The notes under the pieces: model-generated | The model's database searches: none | What the model saw: only the letters and a program-made list of their open reading frames with translations | What the model was told of the DNA's origin: nothing | Shown here: positions 8,317 through 18,213 of the stretch, piece after piece | Numbering within the stretch: the stretch's first letter is position 1 | Layout of the letters: every line of letters starts with the position of its first letter | Origin: Saprospiraceae bacterium | GTDB taxonomy: Bacteria; Bacteroidota; Bacteroidia; Chitinophagales; Saprospiraceae | NCBI GenBank assembly: GCA_016714445.1 | Contig: JADJNF010000001.1 | Coordinates: 992,001 to 1,056,000 of the forward strand | DNA length: 64,000 nucleotides | Direction: 5' to 3' | Translations under genes and position numbers: made by a program

Positions 8317-11300
8317 ATGTTAAAATCACTAACGAAAAGTTTTTTGTTGTTGGTTTTGCTTTTTACAACTTCATTTACCTTTGCACAAAGAAATGTAAGT
8401 GGAGTAGTAACGGACGCAAAAACCAATGAAGCTTTGATTGGAGCCAATGTGCTCGTCAAAGGGACATCAATCGGTACCATTACTGACGTAGACGGAGCCT
8501 ATTCTCTTTCCGTACCCGGTGCCGATGCTGTGTTGGTCATTTCCTACACAGGATATTCTGATCAGGAAATCACCGTGGGTACTCAGAGCACCATCAACGT
8601 TGCACTCTCGGAAGGGGCTTATCTCGATGAAGTAGTGGTCATCGGATACGGAATTCAGAAAAAAAGTGTTGTCACTGGTTCTATTGCCAGCCTGAAAACC
8701 AAAGACCTTGAAAACGTACCAAGTGCCAGAGTAGAACAAGCTTTGCAGGGCCGGGTTTCCGGAGTTACCATTGCACAAAATTCAGGTCAGCCAGGATCTG
8801 CTTCTACAATTCGTATCAGAGGTATCACTACATTTAATGATGCCGGCAATAGTCCTCTTTGGGTCATCGATGGTGTCGTAGTAGATGCTGGTGGTATAGG
8901 ATTTCTAAACCAAAACGATATTGAATCCATTGAGGTATTAAAAGATGCTGCTTCTGCAGCTATTTACGGGACAAGAGCAGCGACAGGAGTTATCCTTGTT
9001 ACCACTAAAAAAGGTAAGGAAGGTAAACTTAATATCAGCTACAATGGTTTTGCAGGTTCATCATCCCCTGCTAAAGTGCTCAAATTACTTAATGCATCTC
9101 AGTATGCAGCCATTATGAATGAAAGAGCTGTTGCCGGTGGTGGAGATCCGCTATTTCCTAATATCAACCTTGGGGTTGGTACTGACTGGCAAAAACAAAT
9201 TTTCAATTATGGTGCCAAAAGGTATTCTCATGAACTAAGTGTAAGCGGAGGTTCGGGTAAATCTACCTTTTATGTATCGGCAGGAATCCAGGATCTGGAA
9301 GGCATCGTTACATCTGATATTTCTAGATACAATCGTAAGAGCATCAGATTGAACTCTACGCACAAATTATCTAGCATATTCACTTTCGGTCAGACATTGG
9401 GATATGCCCACACTAAAGACAGCGGGATTGGTTCTACAGATGAGTATGGAGGTGTCTTAAGTTCAGCCATAAACCTTGACCCCACTACACCTTTGGTGGT
9501 CACAGATCCCGCTTTGGCCAATGCTGCTCCATATAGTTCCAACCCTGTGATCCGGGATACGAACGGAAATCCATATGGAATTTCATCTTTGGTCGGTCAG
9601 GAAATGAGAAATCCATTGGCATATGTCCAAACAAGATTGGGCAACCATAACTGGGCTGACGATTTTGTAGGTAATGCTTATCTGGAAGCAGCCATCACCA
9701 GTAATATCAAAATCAGATCAACACTGGGGGCAAAAAGAGCATACTGGGGAAATTTAGGTTGGACACCAGTCCATTACCTGAGTGCTACCAGCAATACACT
9801 TCAAAATTCTTTTGGCAAATCTGAAAATAAAGTATTTAACTGGAATATCGAGAATACAATCACTTTTGACAAAACCTTTACCGATCACCACGTTACTTTA
9901 CTTTTGGGCCAGGGTGCATATAAAGAAAATGTAGGAGGTTCTATTGGAACGACGATATTTAATCTTCCTGTCAATAGTTTTGAAGATGCTTCATTCAATT
10001 TTGACATTCCACAGACGAATAGATCCACAGGAACAGGTGATTTTATCGAACATAAATTGACTTCGCTTTTCACCAGGTTGAATTACAATTATAAGGAAAA
10101 ATATCTATTTACAGGTATCATCAGAAGAGATGGGTCATCCAGATTTGGAAGTAATTCCAGATATGGAGTCTTTCCTTCCGTATCTATGGGTTGGGTACTT
10201 TCAAATGAAGAGTTTTGGGATCAGAATGGCCTGATAAATAGTTTAAAAGTTCGGGGCGGATATGGTGTGGTAGGAAACGATGCCATCAGGGATTTTGGTT
10301 ATCTGTCTACTGTTGCCGGTGGTGTTAATTACACAGTTGGAAATTCCGGAGTTATCACTACAGGCTATTCCAATACGACCCTGGACAATCCTGATCTCCG
10401 TTGGGAAGAAACATCTCAAACCAATATCGGATTTGATGCTGAACTGTTTAGAAACTTAACATTCACCATGGACTTTTTCAAAAAGTCAACTTCGGGTATC
10501 CTTCGCCCTATCAGAATCCCGGGATATGTGGGTGTGAATCAGGACCCAGTAGGCAATGTGGCCAATATGGACAATAAAGGTTTGGAAGTAGAATTGGGGT
10601 ATAAGAAAAAAATTGGGGATTTGAATCTGAACATAAACGGAAGTATGTCTTATCTTAAAAACGAAGTCACCTTGATTACTACAGATTCATCTGCCACTTT
10701 CATACCTGGAGGAGCATCTTTCCAGTCTATGGGTGAAGTGACCCGTACAGCTGTAGGTCAATCCTTCAATTCATTTTATGGTTTTCAAACCAATGGTATT
10801 TTTCAGAATTTGGCAGAAATTGACGCTTATAAAAGTGCTGATGGCGCATTGATACAACCAAATGCGCTTCCGGGTGACTTCAAATGGAAAGACATAAATG
10901 GAGATGGAACAATCACCAATGATGACAGAACATTTTTAGGTTCCAATTTACCAAAAATTGTATATGGAATTACATTAAACCTGGATTACAAATCTTTTGA
11001 CATGATGATATTTGCTCAGGGTGCTGCAGGAAATAAAATTTTCCAGGGATTGAGAAGACTGGACATCGGAAATGCCAACTATCAGACCGAAGCTCTAAGC
11101 AGATGGACAGGTGAAGGTAGTTCCAATACTTTCCCAAGATTGACAAGTAATGATACTAACGGTAACTTCAGCAGAATGTCTGATTTTTATCTGGAAGATG
11201 GTGCTTACACACGACTTAAACTGGTACAGTTGGGTTATACCATGCCGGCTTCCTGGTCAGGTAAAATATCTTCGAGCAAGATCAGAATATATGCAACCGC

Positions 11301-11430
11301 AGAAAACCTGCTCACCTTTACCAAATATACAGGATATGATCCTGAAATTGGTGGTGGTGTATTTGGTATTGATAAAGGATATTATCCACAGGCCAGATCG
11401 TTTATAGTAGGTGCACAAGTTCAATTTTAA
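8317..11430 (+). CDS. SusC/RagA-family TonB-dependent outer membrane transporter (PUL 1)
   Basis: 1037 residues. A signal peptide ends at FTFAQ (about 24), followed by the carboxypeptidase-D-like regulatory domain typical of SusC (VSGVVTDAKTNEALIGANVL, to about 105), the motif LDEVVVIGYGIQKKSVVTGS, a TonB plug (IRIRGITTFNDAGNSPLWVI, IEVLKDAASAAIYGTRAATG) and a long beta barrel ending in a terminal Phe (VGAQVQF). It imports oligosaccharides bound by the SusD partner, using energy from TonB-ExbBD. SusD follows 20 bp downstream. The lead position in the operon, the repeats upstream and the glucanases downstream point to beta-glucan oligomers as substrate. Confidence 0.95.
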   Translation: MLKSLTKSFLLLVLLFTTSFTFAQRNVSGVVTDAKTNEALIGANVLVKGTSIGTITDVDGAYSLSVPGADAVLVISYTGYSDQEITVGTQSTINVALSEGAYLDEVVVIGYGIQKKSVVTGSIASLKTKDLENVPSARVEQALQGRVSGVTIAQNSGQPGSASTIRIRGITTFNDAGNSPLWVIDGVVVDAGGIGFLNQNDIESIEVLKDAASAAIYGTRAATGVILVTTKKGKEGKLNISYNGFAGSSSPAKVLKLLNASQYAAIMNERAVAGGGDPLFPNINLGVGTDWQKQIFNYGAKRYSHELSVSGGSGKSTFYVSAGIQDLEGIVTSDISRYNRKSIRLNSTHKLSSIFTFGQTLGYAHTKDSGIGSTDEYGGVLSSAINLDPTTPLVVTDPALANAAPYSSNPVIRDTNGNPYGISSLVGQEMRNPLAYVQTRLGNHNWADDFVGNAYLEAAITSNIKIRSTLGAKRAYWGNLGWTPVHYLSATSNTLQNSFGKSENKVFNWNIENTITFDKTFTDHHVTLLLGQGAYKENVGGSIGTTIFNLPVNSFEDASFNFDIPQTNRSTGTGDFIEHKLTSLFTRLNYNYKEKYLFTGIIRRDGSSRFGSNSRYGVFPSVSMGWVLSNEEFWDQNGLINSLKVRGGYGVVGNDAIRDFGYLSTVAGGVNYTVGNSGVITTGYSNTTLDNPDLRWEETSQTNIGFDAELFRNLTFTMDFFKKSTSGILRPIRIPGYVGVNQDPVGNVANMDNKGLEVELGYKKKIGDLNLNINGSMSYLKNEVTLITTDSSATFIPGGASFQSMGEVTRTAVGQSFNSFYGFQTNGIFQNLAEIDAYKSADGALIQPNALPGDFKWKDINGDGTITNDDRTFLGSNLPKIVYGITLNLDYKSFDMMIFAQGAAGNKIFQGLRRLDIGNANYQTEALSRWTGEGSSNTFPRLTSNDTNGNFSRMSDFYLEDGAYTRLKLVQLGYTMPASWSGKISSSKIRIYATAENLLTFTKYTGYDPEIGGGVFGIDKGYYPQARSFIVGAQVQF

Positions 11431-11450
11431 AACCCTTTAAAATTAAAAAA

Positions 11451-12956
11451 ATGAAAGTCATTAAATTAATAATAGTTGTTTTTACCATATTTTTTACGAC
11501 GACATCGTGCGATAAAGAGTTTCTCGATGTCTCACCCAAAGGACAGTTTTTATCTGAAAATTATTATGCAGACCAGGGGCAGGCATTTTCTGCTTTGGTG
11601 GGTGTATATGACGTTCTTAGAAAAAATAGTGGCGGATTTGAAAATATGATCGCCATGATGAATGCGGGTTCAGATGATCAGTTTGCCGGAGGTGGTGGTG
11701 CTTCTGACGGAGCTGGAATCCAGGGATTTTCAAATTATACTCTTAATCCTGTCATTATGCCTGAAAGTTTTTGGAATGACCATTATCAGGGAATTTTCAG
11801 AGCCAATACCATATTGCTAAAAGTGCCTTCGACCACCATGGATGAATCTCTGAAAGCAAGATATCTGGCTGAAACCAAAGCTTTGAGAGCATTGTATTAC
11901 TTTAATCTGGTAAGATTGTTCAAGAATGTTCCATTACTACTCGATCCCTTAACTGCTACCAATATGTATGAAGTAACTCAATCCAGCCCTGCAGCAGTGT
12001 ATGCACAGATTGAGAAGGATTTAAATGAAGCCATAGCTAATTTACCTGCTACGGTGCCATTGTCTACAGAAGCAGGCAGAATGACAAAAGGTGCAGCTCA
12101 GGCCATTTTAGGTAAAGCATTATTATATCAGAATAAAGGAGCTCAGGCTGCAGCTGTTTTAGCAGAAGTGAATGGAACACCTGGTGGAACCAGCCAGTAT
12201 GGATATAAGCTTTTAGGTAACTTTGACGACCTATGGGTAGCTTCCAACAAATTTCACTCTGAAAACATTCTTGAATGTAGTCACTCAAGTGCAGGAAATT
12301 CAGACTGGGGCTGGTGGGGAGCAGGCAATGACGAAGGAAACACCCTGAATGTTATGGTAGGACCAAGATCTTATGCTTTGACTGAAGAGTCACTGGCACC
12401 TGATCTTCCGAGTGGATGGAGCTTTAATGTATTTACTCAGGATTTTTATAATGTGATGAAAGGCGACCCACGTTTTCATGCTACAATTTTTGATCTTAAA
12501 GAATTGTCAACTTTGGGGCAAGCAAACTATATCGGTGGATACCAGAATACAGGTTACTTCCTGAATAAATTTCTTCCACGCAGAGCTGATGTAAGGACAG
12601 GCGGCGGAGCCCTGGAGCTTAATTACAGACAGAATACACCGATCATCAGATTGGCAGATACGTATCTTATGGAAGCAGAAGCACTCGGCGGCACAGGACC
12701 AAGGGCACAAGCGCTACTGGATGCAGTCAGAAATCGTGCAGGTTTATCCAGCGTACCAGTTTCTCTGGCAGCCATTAAAGCTGAAAGAAGGCTGGAACTG
12801 GCGGGTGAGGGTCATAGATTTTTTGATCTGGTAAGATGGGGAGATGCCGCCACAAAGCTGGCAGACCGAGGATTTAAATCAGGTAAAAATGAAATTTTCC
12901 CGATTCCGGTGAGAGAATTGAACGGAACAAAACTGGTTCAGAATCCAGGATATTGA
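11451..12956 (+). CDS. SusD/RagB-family glycan-binding lipoprotein (PUL 1)
   Basis: 501 residues. It has a lipoprotein signal with lipobox TTSC (Cys near 20) and then DKEFLDVSPKGQF, the usual SusD start. The TPR-like helices include AETKALRALYYFNLVRLF and MTKGAAQAILGKALLYQNKG, and the C-terminal SusD motif is RLELAGEGHRFFDLVRWGDA with FPIPVREL. It sits on the cell surface as a lid over SusC and captures glycan. The gene follows SusC and precedes two further lipoproteins at 22-bp spacing, so one transcript is likely. Confidence 0.95.
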   Translation: MKVIKLIIVVFTIFFTTTSCDKEFLDVSPKGQFLSENYYADQGQAFSALVGVYDVLRKNSGGFENMIAMMNAGSDDQFAGGGGASDGAGIQGFSNYTLNPVIMPESFWNDHYQGIFRANTILLKVPSTTMDESLKARYLAETKALRALYYFNLVRLFKNVPLLLDPLTATNMYEVTQSSPAAVYAQIEKDLNEAIANLPATVPLSTEAGRMTKGAAQAILGKALLYQNKGAQAAAVLAEVNGTPGGTSQYGYKLLGNFDDLWVASNKFHSENILECSHSSAGNSDWGWWGAGNDEGNTLNVMVGPRSYALTEESLAPDLPSGWSFNVFTQDFYNVMKGDPRFHATIFDLKELSTLGQANYIGGYQNTGYFLNKFLPRRADVRTGGGALELNYRQNTPIIRLADTYLMEAEALGGTGPRAQALLDAVRNRAGLSSVPVSLAAIKAERRLELAGEGHRFFDLVRWGDAATKLADRGFKSGKNEIFPIPVRELNGTKLVQNPGY

Positions 12957-12978
12957 TTAATTATTAAATTAAGATAAA

Positions 12979-14067
12979 ATGCAAGTTATAAAATTTATAA
13001 TAGTAATTTTTGCCGTCATGTCCATCACTTTCAGTTGTACTGAGCAGGATGGTATAGATGGTGATACTTCGTTTCTGCAAAGTGCGACTTCCGGCAATTT
13101 TTCAAAAATATTTGACATTTCAAATGATAATTCCGGCAAAGTAAAGATCACTCCATCGGGCGAAGGATATTCAAAGGCTGTAATTAATTTTGGACACGGC
13201 ACCGGTTCAGCAGCTTTTTCAGAAATTAAACCTGGTGGTAATGCTACTTATAATTATCCGGAAGGTAATTATAATGTTGTGATCGAGTATTATGACATCA
13301 CAGGCAATAAAAAATCAGAATCATATCCTCTTAAAGTCACCTATCGTGCTCCGGAAAATCTGACAGTAAATATTTCAGGTGAGACACGAGTGAAAGCAAG
13401 TGCACTTTATGCTAAGTCTTTTATGGTATTTTATGGAGATGTTGCCAATGAAACAGGAACACCAATGGCTGTAGGTCAGGAATTGCCTGCACACACCTAC
13501 CCTAATGTAGGTGGACCATTTACTTTACGGGTTGTGGCGCTAAGTGGAGGAGCAGCTACTACTAGCTATACAAAAGTGTTGTTTGGCTTCCCTATTGATT
13601 TTGAACATGCTGATGTTGATTATTTCTTTGGTACATTCGGTGGCGGACAAAAGTTTGAAACGATAGATAATCCGCATAAGACAGGTTTGAATACCAGTGC
13701 CAAAGTAGGAAAATTTACAAGAGGAAATGAAAGTTGGAGCGGAACATACAGCCCATTAAATATACCAATTTCGTTTTCCAATGGCAATAAGATCAAAGTC
13801 CTGGCGTATAACCCATATCCTGGTAAAATAGGTAAAAGGGTAAATGTAGAATTGGAATGGTCTATCGACGGACCTGCCAATGGTGTTGGTGTATTAAAAG
13901 TACCATTTACGACTTCAGGCAACTGGGAAGAGTTGGTATTTGATTTCAGTACGATAGCTGCCATTCCGGCCAATGTTAAATACACTCAATTGGTATTGAG
14001 ATTTAATGATGGAGAAGATGGTGGCGGTGATGAGATTCTTTTTGACAACTTCAGAATTACTAATTAA
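12979..14067 (+). CDS. Surface glycan-binding lipoprotein candidate (SGBP), PKD and lectin-like domains
   Basis: 362 residues with a lipobox ITFSC (Cys near 20). Residues about 35-200 look like two PKD-type beta-sandwich domains (INFGHGTGSAAF, YPEGNYNVVIEYYDITGNKK; HTYPNVGGPFTLRVVALSGG). The last 150 residues resemble a carbohydrate-binding beta sandwich that closes with LVLRFNDGEDGGGDEILFDN. No catalytic motif is seen. The position, third after susC and susD, is where SusE/SusF or SGBP genes usually lie, so glycan binding at the surface is the best guess. The sequence itself does not name the ligand. Confidence 0.75.
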   Translation: MQVIKFIIVIFAVMSITFSCTEQDGIDGDTSFLQSATSGNFSKIFDISNDNSGKVKITPSGEGYSKAVINFGHGTGSAAFSEIKPGGNATYNYPEGNYNVVIEYYDITGNKKSESYPLKVTYRAPENLTVNISGETRVKASALYAKSFMVFYGDVANETGTPMAVGQELPAHTYPNVGGPFTLRVVALSGGAATTSYTKVLFGFPIDFEHADVDYFFGTFGGGQKFETIDNPHKTGLNTSAKVGKFTRGNESWSGTYSPLNIPISFSNGNKIKVLAYNPYPGKIGKRVNVELEWSIDGPANGVGVLKVPFTTSGNWEELVFDFSTIAAIPANVKYTQLVLRFNDGEDGGGDEILFDNFRITN

Positions 14068-14082
14068 TAAAAATCAGAAATC

Positions 14083-15018
14083 ATGCGAAATAATATAAAA
14101 TTAATTATTCTTCTCGTTTCGATTGTGACCGGCTTTTGGGCTTGCAGCGAAAACGAAGATTATGTCCTGGGGGATTTGACACCACCTTCCAACATTGTGA
14201 TCAATGCCGAAATCGTAGGTAAGGGACCTAATACCCCAAATGGTGATGGCTCCGGAGATGTTAAATTTACAATCACAGCTGACAAAGCATTGTCTTACAG
14301 AATAGACTATGATGCGTCAGATGCACTCAATCTGGTAAACATCCCAACTGGAAAGACCAACAGAAAGTACACTAAACTAGGCACAAATACCTATTTGGTG
14401 ACTGTGGTGGTGTATGGGAAAGGGGGTACTTCATCTTCTACAACCAAGGAGATTACGGTACAAAGTAACTTCTCACCGGATGCATCCATCATAACAAATC
14501 TGACAGGAGGCACTTCCAAATCATGGGTAGTAGACAAAACCGTGGCCGGACATTTTGGCGTTGGAGAGTGGAGTGATGCTGTGACCGGTCCTGCATGGTG
14601 GGCAGCGTCCATCAATGAAAAAGTAGGTTGTTGTCCATGTTTTTATACGACAACGTTTAAGTTTAGCAAAACAGCTTCAGGTTTCTCTATTGATGTAAAT
14701 TCACCGGATGGCGCATTCACTAAAACAGGAGCTCTTGCCGGAGGTTTACCAGGTATTCCTGCATCCGGGGATGAAGGTTGTTACCCATACCCGGGAGCTA
14801 GCAATTCATTTAGTTTTGCACCTTCTTCTTCAGGTATACCTGCTTCCACCCCATCTACCAAAACCTCAATCCTTCTGGCAGGATCGAACACATATATAGG
14901 TTATGGAGCTTTACAAAAAGAATTTGAAATTCTTGAGCTGACACCTACATATATGTATCTAAGGGCACAGGGTACTGAAACCGGCAATGCATGGTATTTA
15001 AAATTAGTGGCTTTATAG
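14083..15018 (+). CDS. Second surface lipoprotein of PUL 1, SGBP-like
   Basis: 311 residues with a lipobox FWAC (Cys near 21). An N-terminal PKD-like domain (about 35-130) is followed by a domain starting SKSWVVDKTVAGHFGVGEW and GPAWWAASINEKVGCCPC, which I recognise as the module often found next to or fused to GH16 laminarinases in Bacteroidota PULs. The many aromatic residues (W, Y, F) in it fit sugar binding. No glycosidase active site is present. It is the last gene before a strong terminator, so the four genes susC to here form one unit. Confidence 0.7.
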   Translation: MRNNIKLIILLVSIVTGFWACSENEDYVLGDLTPPSNIVINAEIVGKGPNTPNGDGSGDVKFTITADKALSYRIDYDASDALNLVNIPTGKTNRKYTKLGTNTYLVTVVVYGKGGTSSSTTKEITVQSNFSPDASIITNLTGGTSKSWVVDKTVAGHFGVGEWSDAVTGPAWWAASINEKVGCCPCFYTTTFKFSKTASGFSIDVNSPDGAFTKTGALAGGLPGIPASGDEGCYPYPGASNSFSFAPSSSGIPASTPSTKTSILLAGSNTYIGYGALQKEFEILELTPTYMYLRAQGTETGNAWYLKLVAL

Positions 15019-15032
15019 TTTTTTTGTTGTGA

Positions 15033-15070
15033 AATAAGGAGGGAACATTGGTTTCTCTCCTTATTGTTTT
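15033..15070 (+). terminator. Rho-independent-type terminator after the susCD-SGBP operon
   Basis: A perfect 9-bp stem AATAAGGAG (15033-15041) / CTCCTTATT (15057-15065) is followed by GTTTTATATTTG. It lies 14 bp after the stop of the last lipoprotein gene, separating the binding/transport operon from the enzyme genes, which therefore need their own promoter or read-through. Confidence 0.65.
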
Positions 15071-15259
15071 ATATTTGTTTAACTTTTGCTATGTTAAAGG
15101 GACTTTTTAGTCAGCTACCATGTGGTCATCAGGTTTTGTGTGAGTGTGTAAATATCCGCTGAAAATTTTAAATTATTTGGATGTTATTCAATCACTCAGG
15201 TTTGGTTGATATATGTGAAATAGACATTTTATTTTTATATTGACTTTAATTAATTTAAT

Positions 15260-15428
15260 AATCATTCTTGAGTCCACTCCGATAAGTCAAAAATAAAGAA
15301 ATGCCACTAAGAAAACTCCATGTCACTAAGGTTCTCAAAAGAAATGAACATCAACTGTTTAACATAAGTTTTTTTTTGTTTTTTGCACCTTTTTTCAAAA
15401 TCATACTTTTCGGAACACAATCATTCTT
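15260..15428. repeat. Palindromic dispersed repeat, copy 1 (MITE-like)
   Basis: A roughly 150-bp A/T-rich element starts TCCACTCCGATAAG (15273) and ends ACTTTTCGGA (15405-15414), giving TCCGATAAG / CTTTTCGGA as imperfect terminal inverted repeats. It carries internal ATGCCACTAAG-type motifs facing a matching TTTTTTGCACCTTTTTTC. The 10-bp word AATCATTCTT stands on both sides (15260-15269, 15419-15428), like a target duplication. A diverged copy is at 53649-53800. It lies in the leader of the GH16 gene. The rest of 15071-15259 shows nothing. Confidence 0.5.
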
Positions 15429-15457
15429 ACATTCTTAACTTTATCAACCCAAGCAAC

Positions 15458-16684
15458 ATGACCAGTAGCAAAAATATCTTCCTGAATAAATGGCTGAGTT
15501 CCTTGTTCTTTGTTTTAACTATTGGAATACTGGGCTTAAATATTTCATGCTCCGATACAACAGAAGATGTTATTCCCATAATTGTCCTACCCCAACTGAG
15601 TGTAAATGATGTCACTACAGAGCAGTCAAAAAATCAGGAATCCATCCGATTTTATGTAGCATTAGACAAAACAACCAGCAGCAATGTAAGTTTTGACTAT
15701 AAACTAGTAGAAGGAACTGCAAAATTCAATACAGATTTTATTGAAAATGAAGGAAGTCTAATGATTCCTGCAAATCAGACATCAACCAGCATAGAGGTAT
15801 TCATAAAAGGTGGTGAATTGCGTCAACCCAATATTGAATTTACCATTCAGATATTAAATGCAAAGGGATGTGTCTTAAAAAAACCAACTGCCACCTGTAC
15901 TATTATAACAGAAAATGGAAGCCGTTTTTTAACTGCACAAAATGGCTATAGTACACCTACTTCCTATTCCGGCAAAACGCTGGTTTGGATGGAAGAATTT
16001 GATGTTCCCAATCTCAACCTGAGTCATTGGAATCAGGAAATAGGAAATGGATCTGGTGGTTGGGGCAACAATGAATTACAGTATTACACCAATAATAAGA
16101 AGAACACTTTTATCTCAGATGGAAACCTGATCATTGAAGCCAGAAAAGATGCCATCGATGGGTTTAATTATTCTTCAGGAAGAATGACTACTAAATCAAA
16201 AAAAGAATTTACTTTTGGAAGAATAGACATCAGAGCAAAACTGCCTAAAGGAAAAGGTATCTGGCCGGCTTTGTGGATGCTTGGCGCCAATATTAATTCT
16301 GCCGGTTGGCCTAGCTGCGGGGAGATAGATATCATGGAACTTATAGGCTCAGAACCGAATAAAGTACACGGTACCCTTCACTGGAGAGGTATTAATGGTC
16401 ATTTGTTCAAAGGAGGAAGTAGTACACTGCCGATAGGTGATTTTTCGGATGAGTTTCATGTCTTTAGTTTGATATGGGAAAAAGATAAGATACAGTGGCT
16501 TTTGGATGATAAAGTTTTTTATACCATGCAAAAATCGGATTTCGGTACTGCGAATTATCCATTTAATGCACCGCAATTTTTTATCCTGAATCTGGCAGTT
16601 GGTGGTAATTGGCCAGGGCAACCGGATGCCAGCACCATTTTTCCACAACGATTAATTGTAGATTATATCAGAGTTTTCCAATAA
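15458..16684 (+). CDS. GH16-family endo-beta-glucanase (laminarinase-like) lipoprotein with Calx-beta-like domain
   Basis: 408 residues from the ATG at 15458, chosen because it starts a normal lipoprotein signal (MTSSKNIFLNKWLSS ... lipobox LNISC). An ATG at 15383 lies inside the upstream repeat and is rejected. Residues about 47-152 form a Calx-beta-like domain (SVNDVTTEQSKNQESIRFYV). The GH16 domain follows (165-408): WGNNELQYYT, KLPKGKGIWPALWML and the active site GEIDIME, with nucleophile E289, D291 and acid/base E294. Such enzymes cut internal beta-1,3 (or mixed) glucan bonds with retention. A surface anchor is likely, so it would make oligomers for SusCD. Confidence 0.9.
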   Translation: MTSSKNIFLNKWLSSLFFVLTIGILGLNISCSDTTEDVIPIIVLPQLSVNDVTTEQSKNQESIRFYVALDKTTSSNVSFDYKLVEGTAKFNTDFIENEGSLMIPANQTSTSIEVFIKGGELRQPNIEFTIQILNAKGCVLKKPTATCTIITENGSRFLTAQNGYSTPTSYSGKTLVWMEEFDVPNLNLSHWNQEIGNGSGGWGNNELQYYTNNKKNTFISDGNLIIEARKDAIDGFNYSSGRMTTKSKKEFTFGRIDIRAKLPKGKGIWPALWMLGANINSAGWPSCGEIDIMELIGSEPNKVHGTLHWRGINGHLFKGGSSTLPIGDFSDEFHVFSLIWEKDKIQWLLDDKVFYTMQKSDFGTANYPFNAPQFFILNLAVGGNWPGQPDASTIFPQRLIVDYIRVFQ

Positions 16685-16693
16685 AAATATGCC

Positions 16694-18157
16694 ATGCCAA
16701 ATATTATTCAAGCTAAGAATACCAGACCAATGATCATATATAGCTTATTATTGCATATGCTTCTATTTTGGAGTTGTAGCAAAAGTGGCAACGATGGACC
16801 ATCTAACCCACCCGTAACTACCCCTTTGACCAATGAAGTGGATGTATGGGTGACCACCGGCGATCAAGCTTCAAAATTGCTGAAACAAACCTCCGTTCTT
16901 GCTTTTACCCAAAGTCCGAATAATTATCCCGTCATTGCCATTGATTCATCCACTATATATCAAAACATTGACGGATTTGGATTTACCCTCACCGGTGGCA
17001 GTGCAATGCTTTTGGGTCAGATGTCATCTTTTTCCAGAGAAAACATTCTTCAGGAAATGTTTGGTTGCGCTGGTGAACAAGCTTGCATTTCGTACTTAAG
17101 ATTGAGTATGGGAGCATCAGATCTGGATGATCGCGTTTTTAGTTACAATGACTTGCCTGCCGGTCAGGAAGATCTCAACTTAACTTCTTTTTCCTTATCC
17201 AGGGATACTATACATCTTATCCCGATTCTCAAAGAAATACTAAAAATACAACCGGGTATAAAATTTATGGCATCGCCTTGGAGTCCACCCGTTTGGATGA
17301 AGTCAAATGGCAGTTCCATTGGTGGAAATCTTCTTTCCAAGTACAATGATGTGTATGCAGATTATTTTGTAAAATATCTAAAAAGTATGGAAAATAACGG
17401 CATTAAAATAGATGCTGTTACTATACAAAATGAACCTCAACATGGTGGTAATAATCCAAGTTTAGTAATGAGTGCCGGCGAACAAGCACAATTTATTAAA
17501 AAACATCTTGGGCCTAAATTTAGGTCAGCGGGCTTAAATACAAAAATTATCATTTGGGACCATAACTGTGACAGACCAGAGTATCCGGTATCAATACTAA
17601 ATGACTCAGAAGCCAAAAGTTTTATAGACGGAAGTGCTTTTCATCTTTATGCCGGCGATATCAGTGCTTTGTCTCAGGTGCACAATGCACATCCTGACAA
17701 AAATCTATACTTTACAGAACAGTGGACGGGTGCTAATGGTAGTTTTGATGGTGATTTGCAGTGGCATGTCAAAAATGTAGTCATCGGAAGTATGCGAAAC
17801 TGGAGCAAGGTAGCTTTAGAGTGGAATCTGGCAAGTGATCCACTATTCGATCCGCACACACCGGGAGGCTGTACGCAATGTAAAGGTGCACTGACTATCA
17901 ATAAGAATATTGTCACAAAAAATGTAGGATATTATATCATAGCACATGCAAGCAGATTTGTACCCACAGGATCAGTCAGGATAGAAAGTAATACCATTTC
18001 AAATGTGCATCAAGTGGTATTCCTGACCCCAAAAGGCAAAAAAGTCATGTTAGCGCTCAATGAAACAGACAAATCTGAAATCTTTAATATTCAATATAAA
18101 GGTAAAAAAGTTCTGGTGTCTATGCAGGCACACAGTGTAGCCACCTTTGTTTGGTAG
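16694..18157 (+). CDS. GH30-family glycosidase, lipoprotein
   Basis: 487 residues. The start at 16694 gives a basic stretch (AKNTRP) before the hydrophobic part and lipobox FWSC; an inner ATG at 16730 would leave no basic region. The GH30 (beta/alpha)8 barrel shows IDGFGFTLTGGSA, LRLSMGASDLDDRVFSYND, MASPWSPPVWMK, acid/base E247 in TIQNEP and nucleophile E342 in YFTEQWTG, and a C-terminal beta domain (YYIIAHASRFV, VMLALNETDKS). Family members include beta-1,6-glucanase, glucosylceramidase and beta-xylosidase; beta-1,6-glucan is favoured by the GH16 neighbours. It starts 9 bp after the GH16 stop. Confidence 0.9.
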   Translation: MPNIIQAKNTRPMIIYSLLLHMLLFWSCSKSGNDGPSNPPVTTPLTNEVDVWVTTGDQASKLLKQTSVLAFTQSPNNYPVIAIDSSTIYQNIDGFGFTLTGGSAMLLGQMSSFSRENILQEMFGCAGEQACISYLRLSMGASDLDDRVFSYNDLPAGQEDLNLTSFSLSRDTIHLIPILKEILKIQPGIKFMASPWSPPVWMKSNGSSIGGNLLSKYNDVYADYFVKYLKSMENNGIKIDAVTIQNEPQHGGNNPSLVMSAGEQAQFIKKHLGPKFRSAGLNTKIIIWDHNCDRPEYPVSILNDSEAKSFIDGSAFHLYAGDISALSQVHNAHPDKNLYFTEQWTGANGSFDGDLQWHVKNVVIGSMRNWSKVALEWNLASDPLFDPHTPGGCTQCKGALTINKNIVTKNVGYYIIAHASRFVPTGSVRIESNTISNVHQVVFLTPKGKKVMLALNETDKSEIFNIQYKGKKVLVSMQAHSVATFVW

Positions 18158-18213
18158 TTAATTCTGCATCTTAAGAATCATATAATGTCTGACATTCAAA
18201 TAAAATTAAAAAA

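Noticed and set aside
15383..15457. Upstream start for the GH16 gene (ATG at 15383)
   Set aside because: It lies within the palindromic repeat and adds a non-signal N-terminus; the ATG at 15458 gives a normal lipoprotein signal.
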